64,000 bases of DNA from NCBI GenBank assembly GCA_014803435.1, contig JACYFD010000008.1, positions 23,579 through 87,578 on the forward strand. The letters are read 5' to 3'. Position 1 is the stretch's first letter. Each line of letters opens with the position of its first letter. A program made the position numbers and the translations under genes. Below are positions 23,902 through 32,514 of the stretch, piece after piece. This stretch comes from Cellulosimicrobium terreum. GTDB taxonomy: Bacteria > Actinomycetota > Actinomycetes > Actinomycetales > Cellulomonadaceae. The notes beneath the pieces were generated by a model. It did no database searches, had not been told where the DNA came from, and saw only the letters and a program-made list of their open reading frames with translations.

Positions 23902-26402
23902 GGGACCACCTCCACGTCCATCAGGGCGGCGGTCAGCCGCAGCGCCTGCGCGGGCAGCAGCCGTGTGCCGTCCCAGCGGGCCTCCTCGGCCACCAGCAGG
24001 TCGTCGCCGACGGCGGTCGCCGCCGGTGCGACCAGCCGCGGCACCGTCGCGGACACGACCCCGTCGACCTCGGACGCGGTGACGAGCACCCTCGCCGCCG
24101 CCACCGGGACGGCGAGCGGGAGACCGCCGAACCTCGTCAGCAACGCCGCCGACACCGCCTCCCGCACGGCCTCGGTCTCGAACCGCGGGTCCACCTGCAG
24201 CCGGATCCGGGCACCGACGTCGAGCACCTCGCCCGCGAGCAGCACGCGCGGTGCACGCTCGTCACGCGCACCGTCGATCGTGGCCGCCAGGTCCGCGATC
24301 AACGAGACCGACGCCGGACCGCCGTCCGCCGCCAGCACCGACACCACCACGGTGTCCGTACGGCCGTCCCACACCAGGTCGGCACGCGCGCTGCCCACGC
24401 CCGAGAAGGCGCGGGCGAAGTCGCCGTAGTCGTCCACCGAGACCGCCCGGTCGAGGGTGCGAACCCGCTGCGGCGCGTTCGTCCGTGCGCTCTCCAGGTC
24501 CTCGGGCGGCGCCCAGTCCCGGGACGCCGCGAGGTTGCGCACCGTCGCGATCCCGCGCGGGCGGCGCACCGGGAGCGACACCTGCCCCGGCTCCGCGACC
24601 CCGTCCGCACCCAGGCCGATCCGGTACACCGCGCGCACGTTCTCCACCCCGGAGGGCAGCCGCGACCCGTGCACCCCGTCACCGAACGTCACGGTCGACG
24701 ACGCCGTGTCGTCCTGCCGCACGACGTACACCTGGTCGGTCGGCCCCGCGTCGTGCAGCGTCTCCACCTCGGCCCAGGCGACGTCCTCCACCCGCACCTG
24801 CAGCGCCGCGGCCGCACCGGTCGCGTTCGTCGTCGTGCGCACGTACGTCAGCGACGGTCGTCGCAGCGCGAACGACGCGAACACTTCCCGCCCGTCGCCC
24901 GAGCCGAGCACGTGCTCCACCGTCTCGCCGTGCGTGGCCGCGGTGACGTTCCCGAGGACGCGCACCGTGCCCGGCCGGTAGTCGTGCACGAGCGGCGGCT
25001 CCAGCGTGAGCCTCTGCACCGGGTCGCCCGGCGCCTCGCCGCCGCCCGCCGGGCCCGTCACGGCCTGCACCGCCACCACGGTGGTGACCTCCACCTGCAC
25101 CTCGCCGCCGGGACCGACCCCCGTCACCAGCACCGCCCGGTCGGCAGGGAGCGGCGGGTCGCTCACCGCGACGTCCAGCGTGTGCCCGGTGCCCGCGTCC
25201 CCCGCCCCGAGCGGGACCGGACTCGGCATCCACGTCGCCGGGAGCTCTGTGCTCACCGCGAGCACCAGCGCACCGTTGCGACGGAACTGCTCGATGTTGT
25301 GCGCCAGGTCCACCGTGACCCGGGTGAGCTTTCCCGACAGCCCGAACTTGGTCGCGCCGTCGGTGACGACCGCCGACACCTGGAACGCCTCCGTCCGACC
25401 CGGCTGGTCCAGCACCAGCCACGACCCCGGCACGACGTCGGCAGCGTCGCCGTCCAGCTCCAGCTCGCGCACGCCCGCGCGCAGCGCATATCCCGGCCAC
25501 GGCACCGGCTGGTCGTTCAGCAGTGCCGGGTCGGGCGCGTTCCAGCCGAACAGCGACAACCGACGCGACAGCGAGTAGACCCGCACGTCCTCCTCGGCGA
25601 CCAGGGTCCGGGACCTCCGGAAGCCGATGCGGCGGTCCAGCCGCAACCGGGTCCAGCCCGGTGCCTCCTCGGGCGTGTCGACCGCCGCGACACGGCGGAG
25701 CTCCCACCGCTCGTGGTCGTCCGAGTGCACGGCGTCGGCCGCGACGTCGCGGCGCTCGCGGCCGACGACGAGCAGGTGGTCACCGGACCTCACGGCGGGT
25801 GCCGTCGTCGTGAGCCAGATCTCCCGGGTCCCGTAGCCGAGCGGCTGGGGGACCCGGTCGTGGGCCGCGAGCTCGTTCCACGCCCCCCGGGCCTCGACCT
25901 CGTCGGAGGTCTCGAAGACCTGGGGGAGCGAGCCGGGTGCGGGGATCGTCTGCACCGGCGTGCCGGCAGGCACGATGACGGACGCGGGTGCGCCGGGCGC
26001 GGTCTCCACCTGCCAGGCGAGGTCGGTGCGGGCGGCGACGCCGGGGCGCAGCTCGTACCCGAGGGTGCGTGCGAGCTCGCGCACGGACCGGGACTCGGTG
26101 GCCGTGCGCAGCAGACCCTCGGTGGCGATGCGCTCGGTGTAGAAGGAGACGACGTCGCCCACCACGGCCCACGCGTCGAGGAGCGCCACGGCAGGGTCGG
26201 CGGTGCGGTCGGGGCTGCCGGTGCCGGAGCCGTGGGTGGCGAGCGAGCGCACCGGCTGCGGGTGCCTGCCGTCCGCCAGCGCCGCGCGGAGACGTTCGAG
26301 CGCCGCTCCGTGCGGGGCCACCCGCCAGGCGATCCGGTCCTGACCGGGCGGGTTCGACGGGACCGTCCCCGTGGCGACCGACGCGTGCTCGTCCGCATTC
26401 AC
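23898..26402 (-). CDS. Putative baseplate assembly protein (gpJ-like, Afp12-type)
   Basis: An 834-residue baseplate wedge component of the large TIGR02243-like family. Conserved parts include the N-terminal VALLDAWAVVGDVVSFYTERIA and LGYELRPGVAARTDLAW, the central SSTVTFGDGVHGSRLPSGVE, and the C-terminal gpJ-like region (LDRAVSVDDYGDFARAFSGV, DVGARIRLQVDPRFETEAVR, LLTRFGGLPLAVPV). These proteins join the wedge to the hub and sheath. I place the start at GTG 26402 because GTG and the upstream TGA overlap (GTGA) and the family similarity begins soon after; the frame is open to 26570. It is adjacent to, and shares its C-terminal fold with, the gene at 26399. Confidence 0.9.
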   Translation of the reverse strand: MNADEHASVATGTVPSNPPGQDRIAWRVAPHGAALERLRAALADGRHPQPVRSLATHGSGTGSPDRTADPAVALLDAWAVVGDVVSFYTERIATEGLLRTATESRSVRELARTLGYELRPGVAARTDLAWQVETAPGAPASVIVPAGTPVQTIPAPGSLPQVFETSDEVEARGAWNELAAHDRVPQPLGYGTREIWLTTTAPAVRSGDHLLVVGRERRDVAADAVHSDDHERWELRRVAAVDTPEEAPGWTRLRLDRRIGFRRSRTLVAEEDVRVYSLSRRLSLFGWNAPDPALLNDQPVPWPGYALRAGVRELELDGDAADVVPGSWLVLDQPGRTEAFQVSAVVTDGATKFGLSGKLTRVTVDLAHNIEQFRRNGALVLAVSTELPATWMPSPVPLGAGDAGTGHTLDVAVSDPPLPADRAVLVTGVGPGGEVQVEVTTVVAVQAVTGPAGGGEAPGDPVQRLTLEPPLVHDYRPGTVRVLGNVTAATHGETVEHVLGSGDGREVFASFALRRPSLTYVRTTTNATGAAAALQVRVEDVAWAEVETLHDAGPTDQVYVVRQDDTASSTVTFGDGVHGSRLPSGVENVRAVYRIGLGADGVAEPGQVSLPVRRPRGIATVRNLAASRDWAPPEDLESARTNAPQRVRTLDRAVSVDDYGDFARAFSGVGSARADLVWDGRTDTVVVSVLAADGGPASVSLIADLAATIDGARDERAPRVLLAGEVLDVGARIRLQVDPRFETEAVREAVSAALLTRFGGLPLAVPVAAARVLVTASEVDGVVSATVPRLVAPAATAVGDDLLVAEEARWDGTRLLPAQALRLTAALMDVEVVP

Positions 26403-28978
26403 GACGCACCCCCCAGCTGGACCCGGACGTGCCCGGCCTCGGGGTCGTTCGGGTCGGAGTCGCAGCGCAGCAGCTCGCGCGGTGCCATGACCAGGACGCC
26501 GGCGCGCAGGGACGCCGCGGCCTGCGCCCGGGTCGCGCCCGCCCGGGCGAAGCGGCGCAGCTCGACCCACGACACGCCGTCCACCGTCATGGCCGCGCCG
26601 ACGACGTCGGACAGCCGCAGGGGCTGGCCGAACGTGAACCGGTCCGGGTGGAAGAAGCCGGGGCTGCCGTCGCGGCGGACACCGGCAGTGAAGACCTCGC
26701 GCAGCACGGCGGTGACGTCGGGTACCAGGTAGCCGTCCGCGACACAGCCGCCGAGCACGAGCTCCAGGGGGACGTGGAGCGGGCGTTCGAGCGCGACGTC
26801 GACGCCGGCCATGCGGCGCACCTCGAGCGCGGCGAGCACCTCCGCGCGCAGCACGGGGTCGTCCGCGCGGGATGCCACCGGGTCGAGGGTGACGGACTGG
26901 GCGTACCAGGAGCCGGTCCAGCGGCGCCGGGCGACCGCACGCTGCGTGCCCGGGTTCTGCTCCGCGACCGCGGCATGGTCGGCCGAGGTGACGGCACGGC
27001 GCTGGGTCCGGAACGCTGCCGGGGCGAGCTGGCGCACCTGTTCCAGCGCCTCCGGTTCACGCCCTCCGGACGCAGGCAGCGGGTTCCACGACCGCAGGTC
27101 CGCGCCGCCTGCCGGGTCGGTGCCGCCGGGGAGCAGGAGCAGGCGCACGAGGCGTCCGGGCCCGACGTCGCCGGCAGCGCCGGAGCCGACCCGGTACGTC
27201 GCGCGCGGGGTCGCACCCACGACGGGACGCCGACCGTGGCCCTGCGCGCCGAACCGCAGCCGGCTCACCCCGCCCGGCTCCGGCTCGACCACCAGGTGGG
27301 TCGCGAGCCGACCGCTGCCGAGCATGTCGTCGCGCGGGGTCCACGTCCGCAGGCCGTCGTCCAGGGCGAGTGCCGCCGCGGCCCGCCGCGGGTCCGGGGC
27401 GAGCAGGGCGGTCACGGACGACGACGGCGCGAGGACCGGGTCCACGCGCGACAGGCCGGGGCGCTGCAGCCGCGGCCGGTACGCGAGGCCGGCGCCGACG
27501 GTCGGCGGCACGAGCGCCTCGTCCGGCACGGTGGCACCGTGGTCGGCGACCACCACGTTCGCGAGCGCCGCCGCCCGCGCCGCCTCGGTCCCCGGCTCGG
27601 ACACCCGCAGGGGCGCCGGCAGGGCGTCGGCCGGGTTCCAGCGGACCTCCCACACGGTGATGCCGGGCTCGAGCGGGTCACCGTGCTCCACGGCGTCCGC
27701 GGTCAGCCGGACCCCGAACCGCCGGCCGGGGTGTCCGTCACGCGGGTCGGCGCCCACGGGACGGTCCACCAGCACCAGCAGGTCGCCGGCACGCAGCAGC
27801 GGGTCGGTACCGGCGTCGGTGCGCAGGAAGGCGGACGTGGCGCCTGCGGGCAGCCAGTGGTCGTCGTCGCCCCACGCGTACAGGTCGAGGGCGTTGCGCT
27901 CGGGCCGGACCGTCAGCGGCGCGACGGTCTCGAAGACGGTGCGGCCCGCGTCGGTCGCCTCGACCGGCACCGTGGGCTCCACGGCACCCGGCGCCACGAC
28001 GATGCGCGCGTCGTCGGGCAGGTCGGCCACGGGGGTGCCCACGGGCAGGGTCAGCGTGGTGTCGGTCTCCAGGGCGAGCAGGGTGCGGGCCGAGCAGCCC
28101 TCGTGGACGCGGTAGCCGAGCAGGCGGGCGTGGCGGCGCACGGACGTCCGCCGACGTGCCGTGCCGAGGTACGCCTCGGCGGCGACCGCGTCCTGCCAGG
28201 CGGCCAGCCGGTCGCCGACGGCGGCGAACAGCTCGGTCACCATGACGGCGGGGTCGGCCGGGCTGCGGTCCGTCCAGCCGGGTTGCAGCGTCGCGAGCCG
28301 GTCGAGCAGCCGGGTGCGCAGCGCCGCGTAGTCGCGGGCGAGGTAGTCGCCGGGGGCGAGCGCCTCCACCGGGGGCGCCACGACGGTCTCGACCCGGCAG
28401 TCCAGGTCGGACGGGCAGTCGACGGCGAACCGGAACGTCGCCGTCGCGAGCACGGGGTCGATGCCGTCCGGCACGCCCGTGCCGCCGGGCCCGAGGAGCC
28501 GCAGCGTGTACGTGGACAGGTCGCCCGGCGTCGTGGTCCGCACCACGAGCCCGCGCTCGCGCCCGACGTCGTCCGGCAGGCCTTGCGCGACGAGCAGCCG
28601 GTCGGCGGGCTCGACCCCGTCGAGAGGGTCGGTCGCGGGGGTGCCCGCGGTGCCGGCCACCTGGGGTGCCGGGTAGGCCCACTCGACCCCGACCGGGTTG
28701 ACGTCCGGGTCGTCCCGCACGCCCCCGGCGAGGGCGACCGTGCCGACGCCCCAGCCGGCGGGGACGGGCCCGTTGAGCAGGTGCACGACGAGGGTGCGCT
28801 GGGACGGTGCGCCGGGCACGTGCCCCGGCGTGCCCGCGTGGTTGGACAGCACCTCGACGAAGTCGATGCCGTCCAGGTCGGCACGACCGCGCACGCGGGA
28901 GCGCCGCGCCTCGCGGTCGATCGTCCCGCCGAAGACCGCGACCTCGGCGGACTCGGTGACGGCCTCGGTCGCGCTCAT
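26399..28978 (-). CDS. Putative baseplate assembly protein (gpJ-like, Afp11-type)
   Basis: An 859-residue wedge protein. It has an N-terminal ~200-residue beta-rich extension, then the gpJ-like core: YLARDYAALRTRLLDRLATL, PAVMVTELFAAVGDRLAAWQD, RTSVRRHARLLGYRVHEGCS. The C-terminal half has RAVTSADHAAVAEQNPGTQR and HPDRFTFGQPLRLSDVVGA, as in Afp11-like proteins. Its partner is the next gene; two unequal gpJ-like wedge proteins are usual for eCIS. ATG 28978 overlaps the stop of the gp25 gene (ATGA). Confidence 0.9.
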   Translation of the reverse strand: MSATEAVTESAEVAVFGGTIDREARRSRVRGRADLDGIDFVEVLSNHAGTPGHVPGAPSQRTLVVHLLNGPVPAGWGVGTVALAGGVRDDPDVNPVGVEWAYPAPQVAGTAGTPATDPLDGVEPADRLLVAQGLPDDVGRERGLVVRTTTPGDLSTYTLRLLGPGGTGVPDGIDPVLATATFRFAVDCPSDLDCRVETVVAPPVEALAPGDYLARDYAALRTRLLDRLATLQPGWTDRSPADPAVMVTELFAAVGDRLAAWQDAVAAEAYLGTARRRTSVRRHARLLGYRVHEGCSARTLLALETDTTLTLPVGTPVADLPDDARIVVAPGAVEPTVPVEATDAGRTVFETVAPLTVRPERNALDLYAWGDDDHWLPAGATSAFLRTDAGTDPLLRAGDLLVLVDRPVGADPRDGHPGRRFGVRLTADAVEHGDPLEPGITVWEVRWNPADALPAPLRVSEPGTEAARAAALANVVVADHGATVPDEALVPPTVGAGLAYRPRLQRPGLSRVDPVLAPSSSVTALLAPDPRRAAAALALDDGLRTWTPRDDMLGSGRLATHLVVEPEPGGVSRLRFGAQGHGRRPVVGATPRATYRVGSGAAGDVGPGRLVRLLLLPGGTDPAGGADLRSWNPLPASGGREPEALEQVRQLAPAAFRTQRRAVTSADHAAVAEQNPGTQRAVARRRWTGSWYAQSVTLDPVASRADDPVLRAEVLAALEVRRMAGVDVALERPLHVPLELVLGGCVADGYLVPDVTAVLREVFTAGVRRDGSPGFFHPDRFTFGQPLRLSDVVGAAMTVDGVSWVELRRFARAGATRAQAAASLRAGVLVMAPRELLRCDSDPNDPEAGHVRVQLGGAS

Positions 28979-29424
28979 GTCGTCCCTCCCGCGCCGCCCG
29001 CGGCAGCGGGACCGCCCACCTGGAGCGTGCGGGACTGCTCCGGCCCCGTCGCGTGCAGCGGCAGGTACGTGACGAGCACGTCCACCCGGGCGCCGGTGGT
29101 CGTGACCTGGACGTCCTCGACGCGGATCAGGTCGCCGAGCCACTGCTGCAGCGCCCCGTGCACGAGCGCCTGCGTGGTGGAGGCGAGCGCGTCGTCCGAC
29201 GGCGCGAAGACCAGCCGCCCGACACCGCTGCCGAAGTCCGGGCGGTTGACCCGCTCCCCGGGGGCGGTGAACAGCACCTGCTCGACGAGGCCCGCCAGGT
29301 GCGTCTCGACGTCGGCCAGGGCGGTGCGTCCGCGAGCGTCGAGCCGCAGCGGGAACGCCACGTGACGCGGCGACCGGGCGCGGCGCGGGGCGGGCGGGGT
29401 GGTGCCCGAGGTCGTGGTGCTCAT
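28975..29424 (-). CDS. GPW/gp25-family baseplate wedge protein
   Basis: A 149-residue homologue of T4 gp25/Afp9, the small wedge subunit that starts sheath polymerisation. The family core is visible: RHVAFPLRLDARGRTALA, then VEQVLFTAPGERVNRPDFGSG and VRLVF-like VGRLVFAPSDDALAS, and a final strand pair VDVLVTYLPLHATG. The ERxNRPDFGSG element is the hallmark. Both ends overlap neighbouring genes by 4 nt (ATGA), in the usual gp25-Afp11-Afp12 order. Confidence 0.93.
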   Translation of the reverse strand: MSTTTSGTTPPAPRRARSPRHVAFPLRLDARGRTALADVETHLAGLVEQVLFTAPGERVNRPDFGSGVGRLVFAPSDDALASTTQALVHGALQQWLGDLIRVEDVQVTTTGARVDVLVTYLPLHATGPEQSRTLQVGGPAAAGGAGGTT

Positions 29425-29738
29425 GTCGCACGCACCCGCGCAGCCGCGGACTGGGCCTGCATCGGCACTCCCGTGGGAGCGCACGTGCCGGTCGAGCCGA
29501 GGAACGCGAGGGGCACGCCATCGCACGTGACGCGTGTGGTGCCGCTCGTCCACTGGCCCGACACGTCGGGCCCACCCGCGTTCGGGGGGTGGGCGCAGCC
29601 CGCGACGGTGTACGGAGCCGTCTGCAGGACCGCCGCGACGCCGTCGAGCGTGACACGGGGCGCGCCCGCCGACGGGGTCGCGACCCCTTGGTGTGTGCAC
29701 GCGACCTTCGACGCGATGGTGAGCAGGTTCCCCGGCAT
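29421..29738 (-). CDS. PAAR-like spike tip protein
   Basis: A 105-residue protein that would form the sharp tip on the spike (Afp10/PAAR or DUF4280 role). It begins MPGNLLTIASKVACTHQG and has paired Cys/His positions (CTHQG, VAGCAHPP, RVTCDG, GTCAPTG), consistent with metal binding at the tip. A repeated beta pattern (PRVTLDGVAAVL, TRVTCDGVPLAFL) matches PAAR-type cones. ATG 29738 overlaps the spike gene stop (TGATG). It carries no extra toxin domain. Confidence 0.82.
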   Translation of the reverse strand: MPGNLLTIASKVACTHQGVATPSAGAPRVTLDGVAAVLQTAPYTVAGCAHPPNAGGPDVSGQWTSGTTRVTCDGVPLAFLGSTGTCAPTGVPMQAQSAAARVRAT

Positions 29739-30232
29739 CACGTCACCTCCAGCGCACCGTTGTTGAGGGACACCGACGGCGTCGAGGCGCTGATGGACGC
29801 GGACCCGGCCGTGACCTCGAACCCGGAGCTCGTCGCCGTGATCTCCACGGGGACCGCGACCGCGGGCTTCTCGACCGTGAGGCGCAGGCCGCCCGCTCCC
29901 GGCAGGTCCGTCGCCTCGATCGTCACGGCGTCGGTCTTGAGGATCTTCACCTCCGCGAGGGCGGGGGCCGCGGGCACCTGCCCGGTGCCCCAGAAGCAGC
30001 CGCCGAGGATCGGCAGGTCCGGGTCGCCCGCCTCGAACTCGACCCACACGTTCGCCCCGACCGGAGGGACGAGAAAGAGCCCGACGCCGTCGCCCGCATA
30101 GGGGGAGCAGGGCATGGCCCAGCTCAGGGTCCCCGAGCCGAGCACCGCAGGGCAGGCCACCTGCACGCGGCCGAGCTGCAGCGGGTCGACGTTGTTCTCG
30201 ACCGTGCCCCGGTACTTGCCGTAGAAGCGCAC
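29738..30232 (-). CDS. Spike protein, gpV / gp5 OB-fold type
   Basis: A 164-residue baseplate spike. Residues 1-~90 are the gp5/gpV OB-fold (RFYGKYRGTVENNVDPLQLG, RVQVACPAVLG, SWAMPCSPYAGDGVGLFLVP, GANVWVEFEAGDPDLPILGG). The rest is a beta-strand-rich stretch ending in short repeats (ATSSGFEVTAGSASISAS) that would form the needle. In Afp/PVC the hub and spike are fused (Afp8), while here they are two genes. GTG 30232 has GAGGAC upstream in the 9-nt gap. Confidence 0.9.
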   Translation of the reverse strand: MRFYGKYRGTVENNVDPLQLGRVQVACPAVLGSGTLSWAMPCSPYAGDGVGLFLVPPVGANVWVEFEAGDPDLPILGGCFWGTGQVPAAPALAEVKILKTDAVTIEATDLPGAGGLRLTVEKPAVAVPVEITATSSGFEVTAGSASISASTPSVSLNNGALEVT

Positions 30233-30241
30233 CAGTCCTCC

Positions 30242-31384
30242 TCAGACCCGGACCACGGGAACGGTCGAGCCGAAGCCCTCCCGCACGAGCGTGAAGTCCG
30301 CCGTGTAGCTGCCCCGGGCGATCCGGTGCTCCACCTTCCGCACGTACCACAGGCCGTCGTGCGACCAGCCGGCGCCCCGCATCCCGACGAGCCCGCGCGG
30401 ACGCAGGACCGAGCCGTACCTGCCGCCGTCGAGCGAGCCGGTGGCCTCGACGCAGTCGATGCTCGCGTCCGTGCCGGCCTGGGCACGGGCCAGCGCGGTC
30501 GTCGCCGGCACGCCCGAGTCGCGGACCTGGCGGGTGCGCACGTCCGGCTGGTGGACCGCCCACACGGGCAGAGCGGCCAGCGGGGGGCGGAGCGACCCCA
30601 CGGTGCGTACCGGGACGACGGCGCCCAGCCGTGGGTCCTGCACCTGCCCCTCGAGGAGCTCCGGCCCGAGCACGTCCTGACGGAACCGGGGCGACCCCGT
30701 CACGTTCGTGTGGGCGCCAAGGTCCACGGACAGGGCGGGCTGCGGGACCCCGATCCGCACGGGCGGCCCCCAGTACAACGTGCTCGTCCCCGGTGCCGGG
30801 CCGGGAACCATCGTCACGACGAACCCGTGATGGGCGGCGAGCACCTCCAGGTGCTCCCAGTCGGTCCCCTGCTGGGTGGGGATGCGTTCGATCGGGAGCG
30901 GCGGGTCCAGCGCCGGCGGCGGAACCACCTGCGGCACCACCCCCTGCGCAAGGTACGGGGCGGCGATCGCGCCGACCTGCAGCATGTCGTCCAGGCCGAC
31001 GTGCTCGGCGGACACCTCGTGCCGGTCGAGCAGCACCGACAGGTCGTGCCCGGTGGCGCGCAGCTCCGCCGGCTGCCCCGGCCCGCCGGGAACCAGCTCC
31101 GTCTCCGTGACGATCCCGTCGGCCAGCACGATCGGTACCGCCCCCATGGTGAGCACCACCACGACGCGAGAGTTCGCGCGCACCGGGGACGTCGTCAGGA
31201 CCGACGTGTCGAGTGCCGCCGTGGGACCCGACCGGCCCGCATCGAGAGTGAGCGTGAACGCCGACCGGTCGGAGTCCGACTCCGTGACCACGAGCTCGCG
31301 CACCCGTGCCGTGACGTCCGGCGGCAGCGGGACCGGGACGGTCGGGCCAGCGAGGACCGTCAGGTGCACCCCGAGCAGCGTCAT
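30242..31384 (-). CDS. Hub protein, phage late control gpD-like
   Basis: A 380-residue hub of the gpD/gp27 type that joins the tube to the spike. Visible parts are the N-terminal strand-rich domain (VRELVVTESDSDRSAFTLTL, RVVVVLTMGAVPIVLADGIV), a central domain with HEVSAEHVGLDDMLQV and DWEHLEVLAAHHGFVVTMVP, and a C-terminal LWYVRKVEHRIARGSYTADF, where the WYV..V.H.I..G.Y...F pattern is the gpD hallmark. ATG 31384 overlaps the stop of the LysM gene. Confidence 0.9.
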   Translation of the reverse strand: MTLLGVHLTVLAGPTVPVPLPPDVTARVRELVVTESDSDRSAFTLTLDAGRSGPTAALDTSVLTTSPVRANSRVVVVLTMGAVPIVLADGIVTETELVPGGPGQPAELRATGHDLSVLLDRHEVSAEHVGLDDMLQVGAIAAPYLAQGVVPQVVPPPALDPPLPIERIPTQQGTDWEHLEVLAAHHGFVVTMVPGPAPGTSTLYWGPPVRIGVPQPALSVDLGAHTNVTGSPRFRQDVLGPELLEGQVQDPRLGAVVPVRTVGSLRPPLAALPVWAVHQPDVRTRQVRDSGVPATTALARAQAGTDASIDCVEATGSLDGGRYGSVLRPRGLVGMRGAGWSHDGLWYVRKVEHRIARGSYTADFTLVREGFGSTVPVVRV

Positions 31385-31689
31385 CGGCCCGACACCCCCG
31401 GTTGCGGCACCACGATCTCGGTGCCGACCGCCTCCGCGTCCGTCAGCGCGTCCGGGTCGAGCGCCGCGTTCGCGTCGCACAGCCGCCAGAACCCGAGCGG
31501 GTCGCCCGTGTACCGGTAGCTCAGCAGGTCCAGCCGGTCACCGGGAACCACCGTGTGCAGCGCGGCCGGCCCCTCCACGTCCACGGGCGGCGGCAACGGG
31601 CGACGGCGGAGGTAACGCACCAGGCGGCGCGTGCCGTCGGGGGCGGTCACCTCCAGCGTGGCGGTCTCGACGTCGTCGTACCGCGACAT
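31381..31689 (-). CDS. Small LysM-type baseplate protein
   Basis: A 102-residue protein with a LysM-like module, HTVVPGDRLDLLSYRYTGDPLGFWRLCDAN (shown in parts: HTVVPGDRLDLLS, then GFWRLCDAN), ending in EIVVPQPG. In CIS and phage tails this module sits in the hub region (gp53/Afp7-like) rather than binding peptidoglycan. It lies 1 nt after the preceding gene and overlaps the hub gene (ATGA). Confidence 0.85.
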   Translation of the reverse strand: MSRYDDVETATLEVTAPDGTRRLVRYLRRRPLPPPVDVEGPAALHTVVPGDRLDLLSYRYTGDPLGFWRLCDANAALDPDALTDAEAVGTEIVVPQPGVSGR

Positions 31690-31690
31690 G

Positions 31691-32347
31691 TCAGCTCCCC
31701 ACCGACAGCTCGACGCTCGCCCCCACGACGCCCGAGACCGCCGCGACCGACGCCAGCACCTCCGCGGCCACGTGGTGCGCCACGTACAGCGCGAACCCCG
31801 GGTTCGTCGGTGCCAGGTCGTCGTAGGTCAAGGCGTCGAGCGTGACGTCGACGCTCGCCCGGACCGGGGCAAGCGCAGGGTTGAAGGCCTGCTCCCGGAC
31901 CGTGACGCTCGAGACGGTCACCGGGACCACCCGACCGGGACCCCACACGAGCACCGTCAGCGGTCCCTGCGGCGGCAGGACCTCGATCGTGCCGGCCGCG
32001 AGCAGCCCCGTGTTGATCGCCACCGTCGCCGCGCTCGGGTACAGCAGCATCTCCAGCGCCGAGAGCTGCGGCAGCACGCCCGTCGTCGTCGCCACGGGGT
32101 CCGACGACTCCATGCCGTCGGTCGCGTCCAGCTCCAACGTCATCGAGATCGACTCCGTCGGTGCCCCCCAGATGCGCTGCGCGTCCACCGACGCACCACC
32201 GCCAGCAGGCGGCGTGCGGGGCCTCAGCTGGCGCGTCACCTCCTGCGGGTTGTACTGGAAGATCACCACGCGGGCGAGCGGGCTCAGCGGGTCGACGGCG
32301 ACGATCGCGCCCGGCAGGACGCGCGGGCTCCCCGGAAAGCTGCTCAT
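31691..32347 (-). CDS. CIS tube-domain baseplate protein (Afp7-like)
   Basis: A 218-residue first gene of the minus CIS operon. The FQYNPQEVTRQLRPR stretch near residue 35, SISMTLELDATDG and FNPALAPVRASVDVTLDALTY are typical of the CIS tube N-terminal domain family, which adapts the inner tube to the hub. In Afp7 this domain and LysM are in one protein; here LysM is the next gene. The start ATG 32347 lies 7 nt after a CAGGCT -10 box, so the operon mRNA would be leaderless. Confidence 0.87.
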   Translation of the reverse strand: MSSFPGSPRVLPGAIVAVDPLSPLARVVIFQYNPQEVTRQLRPRTPPAGGGASVDAQRIWGAPTESISMTLELDATDGMESSDPVATTTGVLPQLSALEMLLYPSAATVAINTGLLAAGTIEVLPPQGPLTVLVWGPGRVVPVTVSSVTVREQAFNPALAPVRASVDVTLDALTYDDLAPTNPGFALYVAHHVAAEVLASVAAVSGVVGASVELSVGS

Positions 32348-32354
32348 GGCGTCG

Positions 32355-32403
32355 AGCCTGCGCGGCACGCGTCACCGCCGTGTCACGCCGGTGTCACGCC
32401 GGC
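32355..32403 (-). promoter_or_regulatory. CIS baseplate-operon promoter with three 11-bp-phased GTGAC repeats
   Basis: Read on the minus strand, GTGAC boxes begin at 32397, 32386 and 32375, exactly 11 bp apart (heptamers GTGACAC, GTGACAC, GTGACGC). Then come 8 nt, CAGGCT at 32360-32355, and 7 nt later the ATG at 32347. Box, spacing and -10 type equal those at 7940-7982. The layout is that of SARP operators, and a SARP-like gene starts 112 bp away on the other strand. Confidence 0.7.
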
Positions 32404-32421
32404 GGGGGGACTGGTCGTATC

Positions 32422-32457
32422 ACCCCTCCGACGACGCCCTCCCTCAGGGCGAGGGGT
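32422..32457 (+). promoter_or_regulatory. Nested hairpin upstream of the BTAD regulator
   Basis: ACCCCTC (32422-32428) can pair with GAGGGGT (32451-32457), enclosing GCCCT/AGGGC (32436-32440/32446-32450) and a 5-nt loop, with a 7-nt bulge on the left arm. It ends 57 nt before the regulator start and may be part of its leader. Its role is unknown. Confidence 0.3.
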
Positions 32458-32514
32458 CGCACACGACCCCGGCTCGTCGACAAGCCGTGTGGTCGAACGC
32501 GCAAGGGAGACGTC

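Noticed and set aside
8026..32347. Complete prophage
   Set aside because: There is no capsid, portal, terminase, integrase or lysis gene. The gene set is that of a contractile injection system.
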